Below, one piece after another: positions 1-7,232 of a stretch of DNA of 45,527 nt; position 1 is the first letter of the stretch; every line of letters begins with the position of its first letter. The stretch covers positions 1-45,527 of IMG/VR virus record IMGVR_UViG_3300050134_000018, one strand, 5' to 3'. The position numbers were made by a program, and so were the translations under genes. The stretch is from a virus. The notes beneath the pieces were generated by a model that saw only the letters and a list, made by a program, of their open reading frames with translations, was not told where the DNA came from and ran no database searches.

Positions 1-127
1 TCTCTCGCGACGTCATGCTGTTTTCCTAACAGTTTGCGAATAGTACTCAAGACAGCAGCTGAATGAGTGAGTCGCCCTTGGCGTTGCCATCGTCGTAGGT
101 GATAGCCTTCGCGATGAGGTAGCCGCC
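1..127. repeat. Terminal direct repeat, copy 1 (circular-assembly overlap)
   Basis: Bases 1-127 are identical to 45401-45527. An exact 127-bp overlap at the two ends is what a de Bruijn assembler with k=127 leaves on a circular contig. The genome is therefore circular or circularly permuted/terminally redundant, with 45,400 unique bases. It should not be read as a biological terminal repeat without read-level evidence. The stop codon of the gene at 47-316 and the TTG start of the gene at 45148-45450 both lie in this repeat. Confidence 0.9.
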
Positions 128-316
128 AAAGGCAATGCCGAGCTGCACCGCCGGGTCGTTCTCGCCGCCGTTGACGCGCAGCGAGTTCATGGCGCGCTCG
201 ATGACGCCGCACGCCTCGCGGGCGCGGGCGCGAGCCTGCGGGGGCATGCCCTTCAGGATGTCCTGCAGGATGCGGAAGTTACCTTCCAGGGAGTCGGTGA
301 AGCCTTGTTCTGACAT
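47..316 (-). CDS. Small hypothetical protein, 89 aa
   Basis: I do not recognise this protein. It is a soluble 89-residue protein with a mainly helical-looking, Arg/Ala-rich middle and no membrane segment or Cys cluster. The start is well supported: a strong AAGGAG Shine-Dalgarno lies about eight bases before the ATG. It follows the single-strand DNA-binding gene after about 90 bases. Its stop TGA overlaps the TTG start of the gene that continues across the circle junction (45148-45450), so the two are probably coupled. Its place between SSB and DNA polymerase suggests a replication accessory role, which is inference only. Confidence 0.75.
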   Translation of the reverse strand: MSEQGFTDSLEGNFRILQDILKGMPPQARARAREACGVIERAMNSLRVNGGENDPAVQLGIAFGGYLIAKAITYDDGNAKGDSLIQLLS

Positions 317-406
317 GCTTGGTCTCCTTAGAGTGCGCCGTACTTGATGTTTCGCCCGGCGCGGCGAAAGCTTTACGGCCTCGCTGCAGCGGGCCGCTGA
401 TGGGCG

Positions 407-1027
407 CTAGCCCATTAGGTCCGCCACATCGGCCGGCTTCGCGATGTTCGAGGCAACAGGCGCCTCGCTGTCCGCATCGCTCGGCTCGACGCCGAACTCG
501 TCCAGGGTTGCCACGCGGCCGCCGCCGCCCAGAGGCGTACCCTTGCGAACGTACTGCACGCCCATAAGCTGAGCGTTGATGCGCTTGCCGAACTTATTGT
601 TCTGCGCCCAGATATTCACGATCAGGTTGCCGTAATCGCCGCTGCGCGGCCGCGCATCGGCTGCGGTCAGCTCGACGTTGACTCCGCCGCGGGTCTCGAC
701 GACGCGCACCGGATTCTTGCTGTTGGCCGAAATATAGATTTTGCCTTTGTAGGCTTCCTCCCCGGCCTTCGTCACGTCGCCCATGTGCAGGCAGAGCTTG
801 TCCTTACCCTTAAGCTGCTGGTACACCGCGTCCGCCTCGTCCTTCCACATCTCCTTGGCTACGGCCTTCATGGTCGCGACGATCTGCGCGACCTGCGGGT
901 CGTTCAATTCCAGGATGCCGTGTGAGGTGTAGGAACTGCCGTTGTCCCCCTTGAAGGGCTCGAAAATGTACGCGTAGCTGAAACGTACCCCTCGGATAAT
1001 CATATCGCCAATCTTAGCGCTCGCCAT
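407..1027 (-). CDS. Single-stranded DNA-binding protein, DUF2815/T7 gp2.5-like
   Basis: This 206-residue protein has the size and pattern of the DUF2815 family of phage ssDNA-binding proteins. It has an N-terminal beta-rich part with aromatic residues (around F16, Y18, Y20), a central part carrying VNIWAQNN (137-144), and an acidic, disordered-looking C-terminus. It should coat ssDNA during replication and recombination. Residues 171-184 (RVATLDEFGVEPSD) closely match residues 273-286 of the primase-helicase and the C-terminus of the DUF2800 nuclease. The last residues, DVADLMG, recur at the ends of several other proteins here. A GGAG site sits nine bases before the ATG. The preceding HNH gene ends 14 bases upstream. 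Confidence 0.8.
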   Translation of the reverse strand: MASAKIGDMIIRGVRFSYAYIFEPFKGDNGSSYTSHGILELNDPQVAQIVATMKAVAKEMWKDEADAVYQQLKGKDKLCLHMGDVTKAGEEAYKGKIYISANSKNPVRVVETRGGVNVELTAADARPRSGDYGNLIVNIWAQNNKFGKRINAQLMGVQYVRKGTPLGGGGRVATLDEFGVEPSDADSEAPVASNIAKPADVADLMG

Positions 1028-1041
1028 TTTCTAAATCTCCG

Positions 1042-1425
1042 TTAGGTGTTGGGTTTGCCGTTAGTCGGTTTGACGTTCGGCTCGATAGAGCCGTCCGGGA
1101 TACTATACGCGCGCTCTAGGTATCTCAACATGTTTCTAACACTATCCAGCGTGTCGCCTAGCTTACCGAGCCCTAGATTACAATGGCTGCAAAGCCAGCC
1201 GCGGAATATACCGGTCTTATGGCAGTGGTCTACCGATAGCGCCCTGTCTTGATCCTCCTGCTTGCGGCCGCACGCCTCGCAGTAGCCCGGATTGCCCCGC
1301 GTCGGCGTAGGCAGCTTTAGTTTTATCTGCCGGTTGCGCACTTTGCGCGCACGCTTAGCCGCCTTCTGCGCCTTTCGCTTGAGGAAGAACAGTGCGTTTT
1401 GGTCCCGCCAGCTATTGCCCAGCAC
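1042..1425 (-). CDS. HNH endonuclease, recombination endonuclease VII type (copy 1)
   Basis: The C-terminal half carries the endonuclease VII signature: CEAC, then SVDHCHKTGIFRGWLC, CSHC and a GLGKLGD stretch. Two CxxC pairs would bind zinc and the DHCH/FRGWLC core forms the beta-beta-alpha-metal site. The N-terminus is strongly basic and likely binds DNA. Such genes in phages are usually free-standing homing endonucleases or junction resolvases. I chose the GTG at 1425 because AAGGA lies nine bases upstream; a TTG at 1470, directly after an in-frame TAA, is the longest alternative. It lies between the DUF2800 nuclease and the SSB, and is one of four related copies in this genome. Confidence 0.8.
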   Translation of the reverse strand: MLGNSWRDQNALFFLKRKAQKAAKRARKVRNRQIKLKLPTPTRGNPGYCEACGRKQEDQDRALSVDHCHKTGIFRGWLCSHCNLGLGKLGDTLDSVRNMLRYLERAYSIPDGSIEPNVKPTNGKPNT

Positions 1426-1549
1426 GCGGTCTGATCCTTGCGCCCTTGCGATATACGGGCCGTTCGCCAATTACAAGCGCCTTTTGTGCTTCAGCCGTTC
1501 GCCGTTTGAAGTTGGTCGGGTGAAAAGCGGGAGCGTCGATCTTATGCAT
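1412..1549 (-). CDS. Possible small basic protein, 45 aa
   Basis: A short frame runs from an ATG that overlaps the last eight bases of the DUF2800 nuclease gene to a TAG inside the start region of the HNH gene. It encodes a 45-residue, Lys/Arg-rich peptide beginning MHKIDAPAFHP. The tight overlaps at both ends match the spacing of its neighbours. The ribosome site is weak (GGA nine bases upstream) and there is no recognisable domain. It would fill the otherwise non-coding gap between the two genes if the HNH gene starts at 1425. Confidence 0.35.
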   Translation of the reverse strand: MHKIDAPAFHPTNFKRRTAEAQKALVIGERPVYRKGARIRPRAGQ

Positions 1550-2693
1550 CTGATGGGTCCAGTCCGAATTCCGTTACAGGCAGCGGCTTGCCTTCCTCCG
1601 ACCACTTAGCGAGCGACGGCGCACCGGGCGCCTGATCTATGAACGCTGCGTAGTCGGCGTATTTCACTGCCGGGTTTTTCTTCGCGATGCGCTCAAGGTC
1701 CGTCGGGGAGATGAGCGACTTTTTGTAGGCCGCATCCCCGAGGTCAGGCCCGAGCAGGCTTTCGACGAGCGCCGCGTCCGACCACTTGCGGTTGCCGCGC
1801 TTGCCTTCGATAAGTTTGTAGCCTGGAATAGCCGTGCCGCCCATTGCCAACTGGAGGGCGTAGGCGCGGGCGTCGCGCAGCCATGACTCTATGGCGTCCG
1901 CGCGATTCAGTATGGCCGCTATAGTCTCTACCGAAGCTGCCGTGTCTATAACCTCTATAGGGAACTCAGCTAGCATAGCCGCGTTGCGTGCGGGGCACCT
2001 CGCCCGGTACGGGCACCACTGGCACTGTTTGTCGCCGGGCGTGAGCGCCGCGCCCGGCAGCATCGCAGCCTGCCCAAGCACGGCGAACTTCGCTACCTCG
2101 GCGCGGATGTACGCAGGCGTCGTCTCCCACATGCGCGGCTCGCCGCGCTTGGGCTGCATGATCCACAGGCGCACCGTGTCGTAATCCGTACCGAACTCAT
2201 CAAGCATGTGCAGGGCGCCGGCGGCGTAGAGCATCAGCTGTCGGTTGTCTTCGGGCTCGACAAGCCCGTAGCCGAACTTGGCATCACAGACGTTAAGCGT
2301 TCGCGTATCCAGGTCACCAATGAGCGCGTCCGCGGTGCCGCCGGTATCGGGTACGCCCAGCAGTGCGGACATATCAAGGCGTTGCTCAAATAGACGAACG
2401 GCACCGGGTATCGCCCGCGCGCCCTGCAGGTACGCATTGACATGCTCAATATCCTCGCTGGTGAAGTTGCCGGCGAAGCCATCAGCCGTCCACGGCCTGC
2501 CTAGCTCGCTGTCGGCTGTCTTAGCCGGGTCTGCGTGCATCAAGCACCAGTAACTTAGCTCATGCTTCGCGGACCCGAGCGCGCTCGCCTCGTTGGGCAG
2601 GTTCGGGATGTCCTTGCACAGCTGTACGCTGCCAGGGCATCTTGACCACCTTTCCGCACTAGACGGAGAGAGCAGTGAGTGACTACCGGCCAT
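1542..2693 (-). CDS. DUF2800 / RecB-Cas4-like PD-(D/E)XK exonuclease
   Basis: A protein of about 383 residues resembling the DUF2800 family of phage nucleases. The N-terminus has the SAERWSRCPGS type motif seen in RecB/AddB-like nucleases. A central GGTADALIGD and CDAKFGYG segment supplies the acidic residue and the D-x-K part of the nuclease site. A QCQWCPYRARCPA cluster, with an earlier Cys, resembles the iron-sulfur anchor of Cas4/AddB nucleases. Its C-terminus TEFGLDPSDA resembles motifs in the SSB and primase. The start at 2693 is chosen because GGAGG lies ten bases upstream; a start at 2738 lacks support. It probably processes DNA ends with the SSB in recombination-dependent replication. 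Confidence 0.75.
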   Translation of the reverse strand: MAGSHSLLSPSSAERWSRCPGSVQLCKDIPNLPNEASALGSAKHELSYWCLMHADPAKTADSELGRPWTADGFAGNFTSEDIEHVNAYLQGARAIPGAVRLFEQRLDMSALLGVPDTGGTADALIGDLDTRTLNVCDAKFGYGLVEPEDNRQLMLYAAGALHMLDEFGTDYDTVRLWIMQPKRGEPRMWETTPAYIRAEVAKFAVLGQAAMLPGAALTPGDKQCQWCPYRARCPARNAAMLAEFPIEVIDTAASVETIAAILNRADAIESWLRDARAYALQLAMGGTAIPGYKLIEGKRGNRKWSDAALVESLLGPDLGDAAYKKSLISPTDLERIAKKNPAVKYADYAAFIDQAPGAPSLAKWSEEGKPLPVTEFGLDPSDA

Positions 2694-2799
2694 TCTCGGC
2701 GTTCCTCCAGAGTAGGTACAGCAGGAATGCGCACACAAGCGGCCACACGATTATCAGCACGAGGCTGAATCGGAAGGCGAGGATTAGAGCCTGGAGCAT
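2683..2799 (-). CDS. Small single-pass membrane protein, 38 aa
   Basis: A 38-residue frame encodes a peptide with one long hydrophobic segment (LVLIIVWPLVCAFLLYLLW) and a polar, charged tail. A strong AAGGAG site lies ten bases before the ATG. It overlaps the end of the upstream HNH gene by 16 bases and the start of the nuclease gene by 11 bases, so it sits naturally in the operon. I do not recognise a family. The size and topology match small phage membrane proteins of unknown role, such as superinfection-exclusion or lysis-timing peptides. Confidence 0.6.
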   Translation of the reverse strand: MLQALILAFRFSLVLIIVWPLVCAFLLYLLWRNAENGR

Positions 2800-3242
2800 G
2801 GTAGGCGGGCTCCTTGAACGTATGCTAGGGCGCGAGCTATGGACTCCGGCGTGTCACCCATCTGCCCCAGCGCTAAGTTGCAGTGATTACACAGCCAGCC
2901 GCGAAAGGCGCCGGTTTCGTGGCAGTGATCCAGCACCAACACCGTCTTTTTACCCCGTGGCGGTCTACCGCACAGTTCGCAATTGTCCGGACAGCATCTA
3001 GTCGGCGCCGGCAGCCCGGCATACTTACGCCGCCAAGCGCGCACAGTTTCTGAGTTCCGCTCGCGCCAGCGCGCTATAGCCGCGTACATCGCGGGGCGGT
3101 TCGCGTGGCGCCATGCCCGGTGGCGCGCTAGGTCCGCGGCGTATTGCTCTGGGCGCGTCTTGCGCTTTAGCACATAGGCGGCTTTAGAGCGAGCGCGTTT
3201 GCGCTCCGCGGCTTCTTCAACGGTAAAGCGTTTAGGGCACAT
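2784..3242 (-). CDS. HNH endonuclease, recombination endonuclease VII type (copy 2)
   Basis: A 152-residue protein with a long Arg/Ala-rich N-terminal helix region and a C-terminal endonuclease VII domain: CELC, LVLDHCHETGAFRGWLC, CNHC and GQMGDTPES. The zinc-binding CxxC pairs and the DHCH metal site are complete, so it looks active. It overlaps the small membrane protein gene downstream. I see no Shine-Dalgarno before the ATG. A TATCTA hexamer about four bases before the start could be a -10 element for a leaderless message, but this is weak. The arrangement suggests a mobile homing gene inserted in the replication operon. Confidence 0.8.
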   Translation of the reverse strand: MCPKRFTVEEAAERKRARSKAAYVLKRKTRPEQYAADLARHRAWRHANRPAMYAAIARWRERNSETVRAWRRKYAGLPAPTRCCPDNCELCGRPPRGKKTVLVLDHCHETGAFRGWLCNHCNLALGQMGDTPESIARALAYVQGARLPCSRL

Positions 3243-3331
3243 GAAATAGATAGGCGCGCACTACAAATTGAGTGAATTTATCGCGTGGACTTTGTCGCTA
3301 TGGACAGCCGCACCGCGCCTACAACTCTATC

Positions 3332-3766
3332 TTAACCCATCAGGTCCGCGACTGCACTAGCGGCGGCCTTCGGGCCGGCGTCGAGATACGCCTTGAACTC
3401 GCCCCACTTGTCCTGCGGCACCTTATCGAAGGTCGCAGCGTTGTATGCCTTCATAGCGCCGACCACGAAGTCGCGGCCGTGCGCAGCTGCGGCGTCCTTG
3501 AAAGACTTAGCGACGATCGCGTGCGTCAAATTAGAGGCAGGCGTCGCAGGCGTCGCGGAAGCAGCGGCTGCCGTCGGGGCGGCCACAACCGCCGGAGTAG
3601 TCTCGGCTCCCTTCGGCGGACGGCCGCGGGGCTTCGGTGCAGAAGGGGCCGTCGCGGTGACCCCTGTAAGGCTTGAAGGGGGGTCCTGGTCGTACGGCTG
3701 CGTCAGTTGTGGGTCGATCGCATCCGCCAGCAGGCGCAGCGCCTGCCCAATCTTTGCTGTGTTCAT
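3332..3766 (-). CDS. AT-hook-containing protein with C-terminal ADLMG
   Basis: This 144-residue protein has a short helical N-terminus, a linker rich in Ala/Pro/Thr, and an AT-hook-like core KPRGRPPKG at about residues 45-53. An AT-hook binds the minor groove of AT-rich DNA, which in this genome is mainly the tract around 8.5 kb. A folded-looking C-terminal part (about 80-135) follows. The last residues, SAVADLMG, match the C-terminus of the SSB (DVADLMG). I do not recognise a named family. A role in replication or origin recognition is inference from the AT-hook and the shared tail. Confidence 0.7.
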   Translation of the reverse strand: MNTAKIGQALRLLADAIDPQLTQPYDQDPPSSLTGVTATAPSAPKPRGRPPKGAETTPAVVAAPTAAAASATPATPASNLTHAIVAKSFKDAAAAHGRDFVVGAMKAYNAATFDKVPQDKWGEFKAYLDAGPKAAASAVADLMG

Positions 3767-3791
3767 TTTCCGTCCGAGGTGAGGGTTGAAA

Positions 3792-4082
3792 TTACAGGTC
3801 AGTTACTTGCGGCAGTTTCGCGGTGCCGTCGGTCGAACCTTGCCCCGGCGCAAGCGGCTTGTCAAGGCCGGGATTCAATGGCGTCTTTAGCGGCTGATAG
3901 GGCAGGTCAACCTCGACGCACTTCGTCGTAATGACGACGCCCGCGGGCAGCTTCGAACGTCCGAGCACACCCTCAATCCCGGCGGTGCACTGAGCCAGCG
4001 AGGGTGCGCTGCCGAGGATGCTCATATCGACGATGTGGCCGCCGGTGGCAGCAATGATGACTGCGACGAATATAGGGGTCAT
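3792..4082 (-). CDS. Hypothetical protein with N-terminal hydrophobic segment, 96 aa
   Basis: The protein starts MTPIFVAVIIAATGG, which could be a signal peptide or membrane anchor, followed by a periplasm-like soluble domain with two Cys (about residues 32 and 55) that could form a disulfide. The tail is Pro/Gly-rich. The start is fixed by an ATGA overlap with the gene upstream (4079-4351). I do not recognise a family. The predicted export and the paired Cys suggest action in the host envelope, as inference. Confidence 0.6.
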   Translation of the reverse strand: MTPIFVAVIIAATGGHIVDMSILGSAPSLAQCTAGIEGVLGRSKLPAGVVITTKCVEVDLPYQPLKTPLNPGLDKPLAPGQGSTDGTAKLPQVTDL

Positions 4083-4351
4083 TGGATAGTACCTGCAGGC
4101 TGGGGGTCGGCAAGGACGCCCGTCACTTGTGCCGGGTCGCCGCCGGATGCGCGAATGAAAACGCCCGCCGTAGCGCGGCAGGCGTTCATGAGGTCGTGGT
4201 TGGACATACCGGCGGGGCCGGTTACCGACACCACGTAGATTTTGCCGTCGCTCTTGAAGCACAGCGACACATGGTCCATCTCGGCACCCTCGGGCGACTC
4301 CAGGCGTTCGCCTGTAGTTTCGAGGCATTCCCAGTGTGTGAGGTGCGGCAT
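4079..4351 (-). CDS. Hypothetical small protein, 90 aa
   Basis: A 90-residue soluble protein without a recognisable domain. The middle reads as a beta hairpin (CFKSDGKIYVVSVTG) followed by a helix. Its stop overlaps the start of the next gene by four bases (ATGA), showing coupling. It lies in a run of short leftward genes of unknown function between the AT-hook protein and the gene at 4754-5407. Confidence 0.6.
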   Translation of the reverse strand: MPHLTHWECLETTGERLESPEGAEMDHVSLCFKSDGKIYVVSVTGPAGMSNHDLMNACRATAGVFIRASGGDPAQVTGVLADPQPAGTIQ

Positions 4352-4362
4352 AGGACCGATGA

Positions 4363-4554
4363 TTACTCGGTCACAGTCACGTCGTCAAGCACATTCGCAA
4401 TCAGGTCATCTACGGAGCCGGCAATGCGGCTGACGCAGCGGTTGCACTCACAAGGGCGCGGCGGCCTCGGCACTCGCGGCTGCCGCCGCGCCCGGTACTC
4501 ATCGAGACTCGTTATTGTGTTTCCTGCGGGAACTTCGCTTGGTAGACTTTCCAT
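4363..4554 (-). CDS. Hypothetical small protein, 63 aa
   Basis: A 63-residue frame with a Pro/Arg-rich middle and a CECNRC Cys cluster that might bind a metal. It overlaps the preceding gene (4512-4757) by 43 bases. A GAGG motif lies about 13 bases upstream of the ATG, which is long for a ribosome site, so a downstream start is possible. No family is recognised. Confidence 0.5.
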   Translation of the reverse strand: MESLPSEVPAGNTITSLDEYRARRQPRVPRPPRPCECNRCVSRIAGSVDDLIANVLDDVTVTE

Positions 4555-4757
4555 AGTTCCGCTATGACCTCTTCGAGTAAGAACAGTTCGTTATCTAGCG
4601 TCCGAATAGCGTTCTGTGTCAAGCCATCCCCGATCCCGTCTGCGCGAAGTTCCAGCCGGCGACGCTCCGCCGCTATCTCGTCCCGATGCCGCCGCATGTG
4701 CCGCAGGAGCGTCTGCAACTGGATCGGGGACAGACTCAGGTCTATCGCGATGCTCAC
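4512..4757 (-). CDS. Hypothetical coiled-coil protein, 81 aa
   Basis: An 81-residue, highly charged and almost entirely helical protein. Leu residues in heptad-like spacing suggest two helices forming a hairpin or dimeric coiled coil. Its ATG overlaps the stop of the upstream gene (4754-5407) by four bases, so translation is coupled. I do not recognise the family. Confidence 0.6.
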   Translation of the reverse strand: MSIAIDLSLSPIQLQTLLRHMRRHRDEIAAERRRLELRADGIGDGLTQNAIRTLDNELFLLEEVIAELWKVYQAKFPQETQ

Positions 4758-5407
4758 GAGGAGAGCGCCCGCGCAACCTCGGCCTTGGACAGTATCTGCG
4801 TCCTGGCCGACTGGAAGCGCTTAACCGCCCGCGTCGTGGTAGCGCCGCCCGTGATGGCGCCGAGCTGATCCGTCAGCTGCGTCATCAGAAGCTCTAGCTC
4901 CTCGCCTGCGACACTCGGGGACTTATCCCCCAGTGCCAGTAGGTGCGACACCAGCGCCTTACTGGCGGCCTCTACGCGCGCCTTGAGCCGTGCCGGCGAG
5001 GGAGGTCGCGCCTTGTGCGGCACAACGAGCGATGACTTCGTAACCCGCTTGGTGACGAGCTTCGTTATGTCATTGCCCTTATGTCGCATCCACGACCGGA
5101 GCATGCTCGCCGCGGAGCGCGCGAAATTGCTTTTCTTGTTGATCTCCTTGGCTCGTCCAGGGATGCGCGGCGGAGTGGCGGCCTCTGCGGCCTTAAGCAC
5201 GGCCTCATAAAAGCCGACGTGCACCTTCTCTAGCGTGGGCAGCGGCTCGCCCTTTTCGAGCTTAAGTTGCGCCTTGGTCGTATCGACTAGCGCTCGCAGA
5301 TACGTTACGCGGCCCTCGCCCGTAACGTTGAGCGCCATGAAGTAGTCGCGTGCGAGCACTTCGATCTCAGAGGGAGTTGCAACGTAATTGAAAGTGAGAG
5401 TATCCAT
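4754..5407 (-). CDS. Hypothetical protein, 217 aa
   Basis: A 217-residue protein, mostly helical, with a basic central stretch (KEINKKSNFARSAASMLRS, then KRVTKSSLVVPHKARPPS) and a helical C-terminal third. The basic middle suggests contact with nucleic acid, but I see no named domain. The ATG at 5407 is chosen because GGAGA lies seven bases upstream; the frame is open further upstream without a better start. It is the first gene after a hairpin (5535-5557) that may separate it from the PEP-CTERM-like gene. Confidence 0.65.
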   Translation of the reverse strand: MDTLTFNYVATPSEIEVLARDYFMALNVTGEGRVTYLRALVDTTKAQLKLEKGEPLPTLEKVHVGFYEAVLKAAEAATPPRIPGRAKEINKKSNFARSAASMLRSWMRHKGNDITKLVTKRVTKSSLVVPHKARPPSPARLKARVEAASKALVSHLLALGDKSPSVAGEELELLMTQLTDQLGAITGGATTTRAVKRFQSARTQILSKAEVARALSS

Positions 5408-5534
5408 TTTCCATTCTCCATTTGCGTTTAGTGGTTCAGTGGTTCTATCGACGCTGTGTACGCTACCTAACATCAAACATGCCGTATGTGCGGTAAACCA
5501 CATAGCGTCGAATACCACTCTCCACAACGCAGAA

Positions 5535-5557
5535 GGCCGGGTCTGTAGTCCCCGGCC
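5535..5557 (-). terminator. Intergenic hairpin, possible attenuator/terminator
   Basis: A perfect seven-base-pair stem (GGCCGGG with CCCGGCC) around a nine-base loop lies in the 210-bp gap (5408-5617) between the PEP-CTERM-like gene and the next leftward gene. There is no T run after it, so it is not a classic intrinsic terminator. A TTGACA hexamer on the minus strand just before it (5566-5561) has no good -10 partner. The rest of this gap holds no convincing gene. Confidence 0.4.
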
Positions 5558-5617
5558 GAATTGTCAAGTAGGATATTGTACACGTCGCCTCATGGCGACT
5601 GGCACGGCGCTTGCATG

Positions 5618-6031
5618 TCAGCCAGCGCTGGCGCGCGCAAACCTCGTTACGATTATGACAACTACGCCCGTTAGCAGGATCAACGCGCCCCCAGGCTCCG
5701 GCACCGACTGCGGGCGCGCCGGTGCACCCTCGTGCGGCGTGCCGTAGGACTGAAGGTAAGGCACGTAGGGCGGCGCTGCGCCGTAACCCCCGCCCGGATA
5801 GAGGGCATAGCCGCCCGCGCCGCCATATCCCACGTCCGTAAGGCTCGGGGGATACAGTGCAGGCACGTCGGGCACCGCGGCGGTCACTGTGACTATCGGG
5901 ATATCGACTTCGCCGCACACGAGGCCGGGGTGCTCGAACGGGTGCACAATCCTGTGCGCCATGCGGTGAATGAGCGCGCCGAGCGTGTGATGCTTAGGCG
6001 GGGCGGGCGGGGAGCAATCGTATAGGCTCAT
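5618..6031 (-). CDS. Protein with C-terminal PEP-CTERM-like sorting signal, 137 aa
   Basis: The last 28 residues read SVPEPGG (109-115), a hydrophobic membrane segment (about 114-129) and a short Arg-containing tail (R130, R133). That is the three-part layout of PEP-CTERM signals, which exosortase enzymes recognise in the inner membrane of many Gram-negative bacteria with extracellular polysaccharide. The middle (about 65-100) is low-complexity Gly/Tyr/Pro. No N-terminal signal peptide is obvious, so export in the usual orientation is uncertain. The start overlaps the upstream small gene by four bases (ATGA), with GGGGGAG six bases upstream. Alternative: a plain tail-anchored membrane protein. 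Confidence 0.65.
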   Translation of the reverse strand: MSLYDCSPPAPPKHHTLGALIHRMAHRIVHPFEHPGLVCGEVDIPIVTVTAAVPDVPALYPPSLTDVGYGGAGGYALYPGGGYGAAPPYVPYLQSYGTPHEGAPARPQSVPEPGGALILLTGVVVIIVTRFARASAG

Positions 6032-6153
6032 CGCACTCTCCCCCGCTCACATACCGATGAGTGGCACGCGATTCGCGGCGACCCGAGCGGGATAACCGGG
6101 CTCGCGAATCCCGGCCAGTGAAGGTGCAGCAGTAAAACGGCGGTTAAGATCAT
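6028..6153 (-). CDS. Small protein with signal-like N-terminus, 41 aa
   Basis: A 41-residue frame begins MILTAVLLLHLH and continues PGFASP, which resembles a short secretion signal. A clear GGAG site lies nine bases before the ATG, and both ends overlap neighbours in ATGA fashion. The sequence at about 6070-6110 also contains an inverted repeat (GATTCGCG with CGCGAATC), so part of the region could act as RNA structure instead. No family is recognised. Confidence 0.5.
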   Translation of the reverse strand: MILTAVLLLHLHWPGFASPVIPLGSPRIACHSSVCERGRVR

Positions 6154-6269
6154 GGCAGTAAACTCCATTTCGGTGAGGTGCGCATCACCCGGATAGGGTC
6201 AGCGAGGAACGCGTGCATGTATAGGCGCAGTGCACGCGCGGCCATCGTAACATCGGCGCGAATGTTCAT
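6150..6269 (-). CDS. Small hypothetical protein, 39 aa
   Basis: A 39-residue basic, helical peptide. Its ATG overlaps the stop of the pentapeptide-repeat gene (TAATG) and is preceded by AAGGAG at five bases. Its stop overlaps the next start (ATGA). The strong ribosome site and the unbroken chain of overlaps support translation. Function unknown. Confidence 0.5.
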   Translation of the reverse strand: MNIRADVTMAARALRLYMHAFLADPIRVMRTSPKWSLLP

Positions 6270-6925
6270 TAGTACTCCTTCGCCTCCTGGCGCGTGATGA
6301 AAAAATGAATGCCGTGCGAACACTCCACACGCGGGTCGGGATCGTACATGTCCGGCGTGACAAGGCCGCTACAGGGATACCGGAATCCGCCGTAAGCCAG
6401 CCGGTTAAGCGCGCCTTCTACCTTCTGCACGTAGGCGAACTCAGCGCGGCACTTGCGTGAGCCGTAGGCGTTCACGCGCTTCGCATCCGCCGGTATAAGC
6501 AGCGTGACTATAGTGTCGCCTACCTTCTTAAACCCGATAAACGCGCCGGCCTCAGGACATACCTGGAATTGCGCTAACCCTACCGCGTCGCGCAGGTCCG
6601 CGTCGCGCAGGTCCGCGCCGCGCAGGTCCGCGCCGCGCAGGGTAGCGCAGCGCAGGTCCGCGCCGTGCAAGTTCGCGTAGTACAGGGCCGCGACGCTCAG
6701 GTCCGCGACGCGCAGGTTCGCGTCGCGCAGCTCCGCGCCGCGCAGGTTCGCGCCGCGCAGGTTCGCGCCGCTCAGGTTCGCGCCGCTCAGGTTCGTGCCG
6801 TCCAGGTTCGCGCCGTACAGGTTCGCGCCGCCCAGGTTCGCGCTCACCAGGTTCGCGCTCGCCAGGTCCGCGCCGCGCAGGTCTGCGATTTCGCGCTCGG
6901 TGCCGTCAAGGAATTTAATCAGCAC
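6269..6925 (-). CDS. Pentapeptide-repeat protein
   Basis: About twenty tandem A(D/N)LxX pentapeptides (ADLRG, ANLSG, ANLRG and variants) fill the first half and should fold as a right-handed beta helix. The C-terminal half (about 100 residues) ends in CSHGIHFFITRQEAKEY, a tail that I recall from other phage pentapeptide-repeat proteins. Members of this superfamily can mimic DNA and inhibit gyrase, but most phage versions have no known role. I place the start at the GTG at 6925, seven bases after GGGAG; a start at 6994 has only a weak site. The GTG overlaps the stop of a 37-residue frame upstream, consistent with coupling. Confidence 0.8.
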   Translation of the reverse strand: MLIKFLDGTEREIADLRGADLASANLVSANLGGANLYGANLDGTNLSGANLSGANLRGANLRGAELRDANLRVADLSVAALYYANLHGADLRCATLRGADLRGADLRDADLRDAVGLAQFQVCPEAGAFIGFKKVGDTIVTLLIPADAKRVNAYGSRKCRAEFAYVQKVEGALNRLAYGGFRYPCSGLVTPDMYDPDPRVECSHGIHFFITRQEAKEY

Positions 6926-7032
6926 GTTGGTACTCCCGTTCGCCGCGTGTTGGCGAACTGATTGTCGTGACTGCCGCGCCAGGGGCGGCGCCATAGCAGC
7001 CTATTAAGCCAGCGAGTAAGTGAGCGGTTCAT
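6919..7032 (-). CDS. Small basic protein, 37 aa
   Basis: A 37-residue Arg/Trp-rich peptide (MNRSLTRWLNRLLWRRPWRG...). AGGAG lies 11 bases before the ATG. Its TGA overlaps the GTG start of the pentapeptide-repeat gene. The amphipathic, Trp/Arg-rich sequence resembles membrane-active or nucleic-acid-binding peptides, but no family is recognised. Confidence 0.45.
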   Translation of the reverse strand: MNRSLTRWLNRLLWRRPWRGSHDNQFANTRRTGVPTC

Positions 7033-7034
7033 GG

Positions 7035-7232
7035 TCAGATTGCTCCTAGTGAGAGTGTGCCCGTGCTGAGCGCCAGTTCGAGCGCCAGGGCTTGCACGCG
7101 GGTGTGGTGTATGCGGTGCATGCGTGATGTCTGGGGAAAGCGCATCGCCTCGCGCTGTGCGTCGCGCAGCTCGCGCTCAATCTGCGCAGGCGTGCGACGC
7201 GGCAGGATGCGGCGCTCTAGTGTGTTGGTCAT
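7035..7232 (-). CDS. Hypothetical small protein, 65 aa
   Basis: A 65-residue Arg/Ala/Leu-rich helical protein of unknown function. Its start overlaps the preceding stop by four bases (ATGA). It is part of the chain of small leftward genes nearest the main promoter, where phages often place host-takeover functions. Confidence 0.6.
   Translation of the reverse strand: MTNTLERRILPRRTPAQIERELRDAQREAMRFPQTSRMHRIHHTRVQALALELALSTGTLSLGAI

Noticed and set aside
1-127. Biological direct terminal repeat, as in T7
   Set aside because: The length of 127 equals a common assembler k-mer size; an assembly overlap of a circular contig explains it better.
5463-5918. A 151-codon leftward frame
   Set aside because: It overlaps the PEP-CTERM-like gene in another frame, is Arg-rich and has no support for a start.
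6665-6961. Rightward frame with many QVRAAQ repeats
   Set aside because: It is the antisense shadow of the pentapeptide-repeat gene, whose DNA repeats open all frames.
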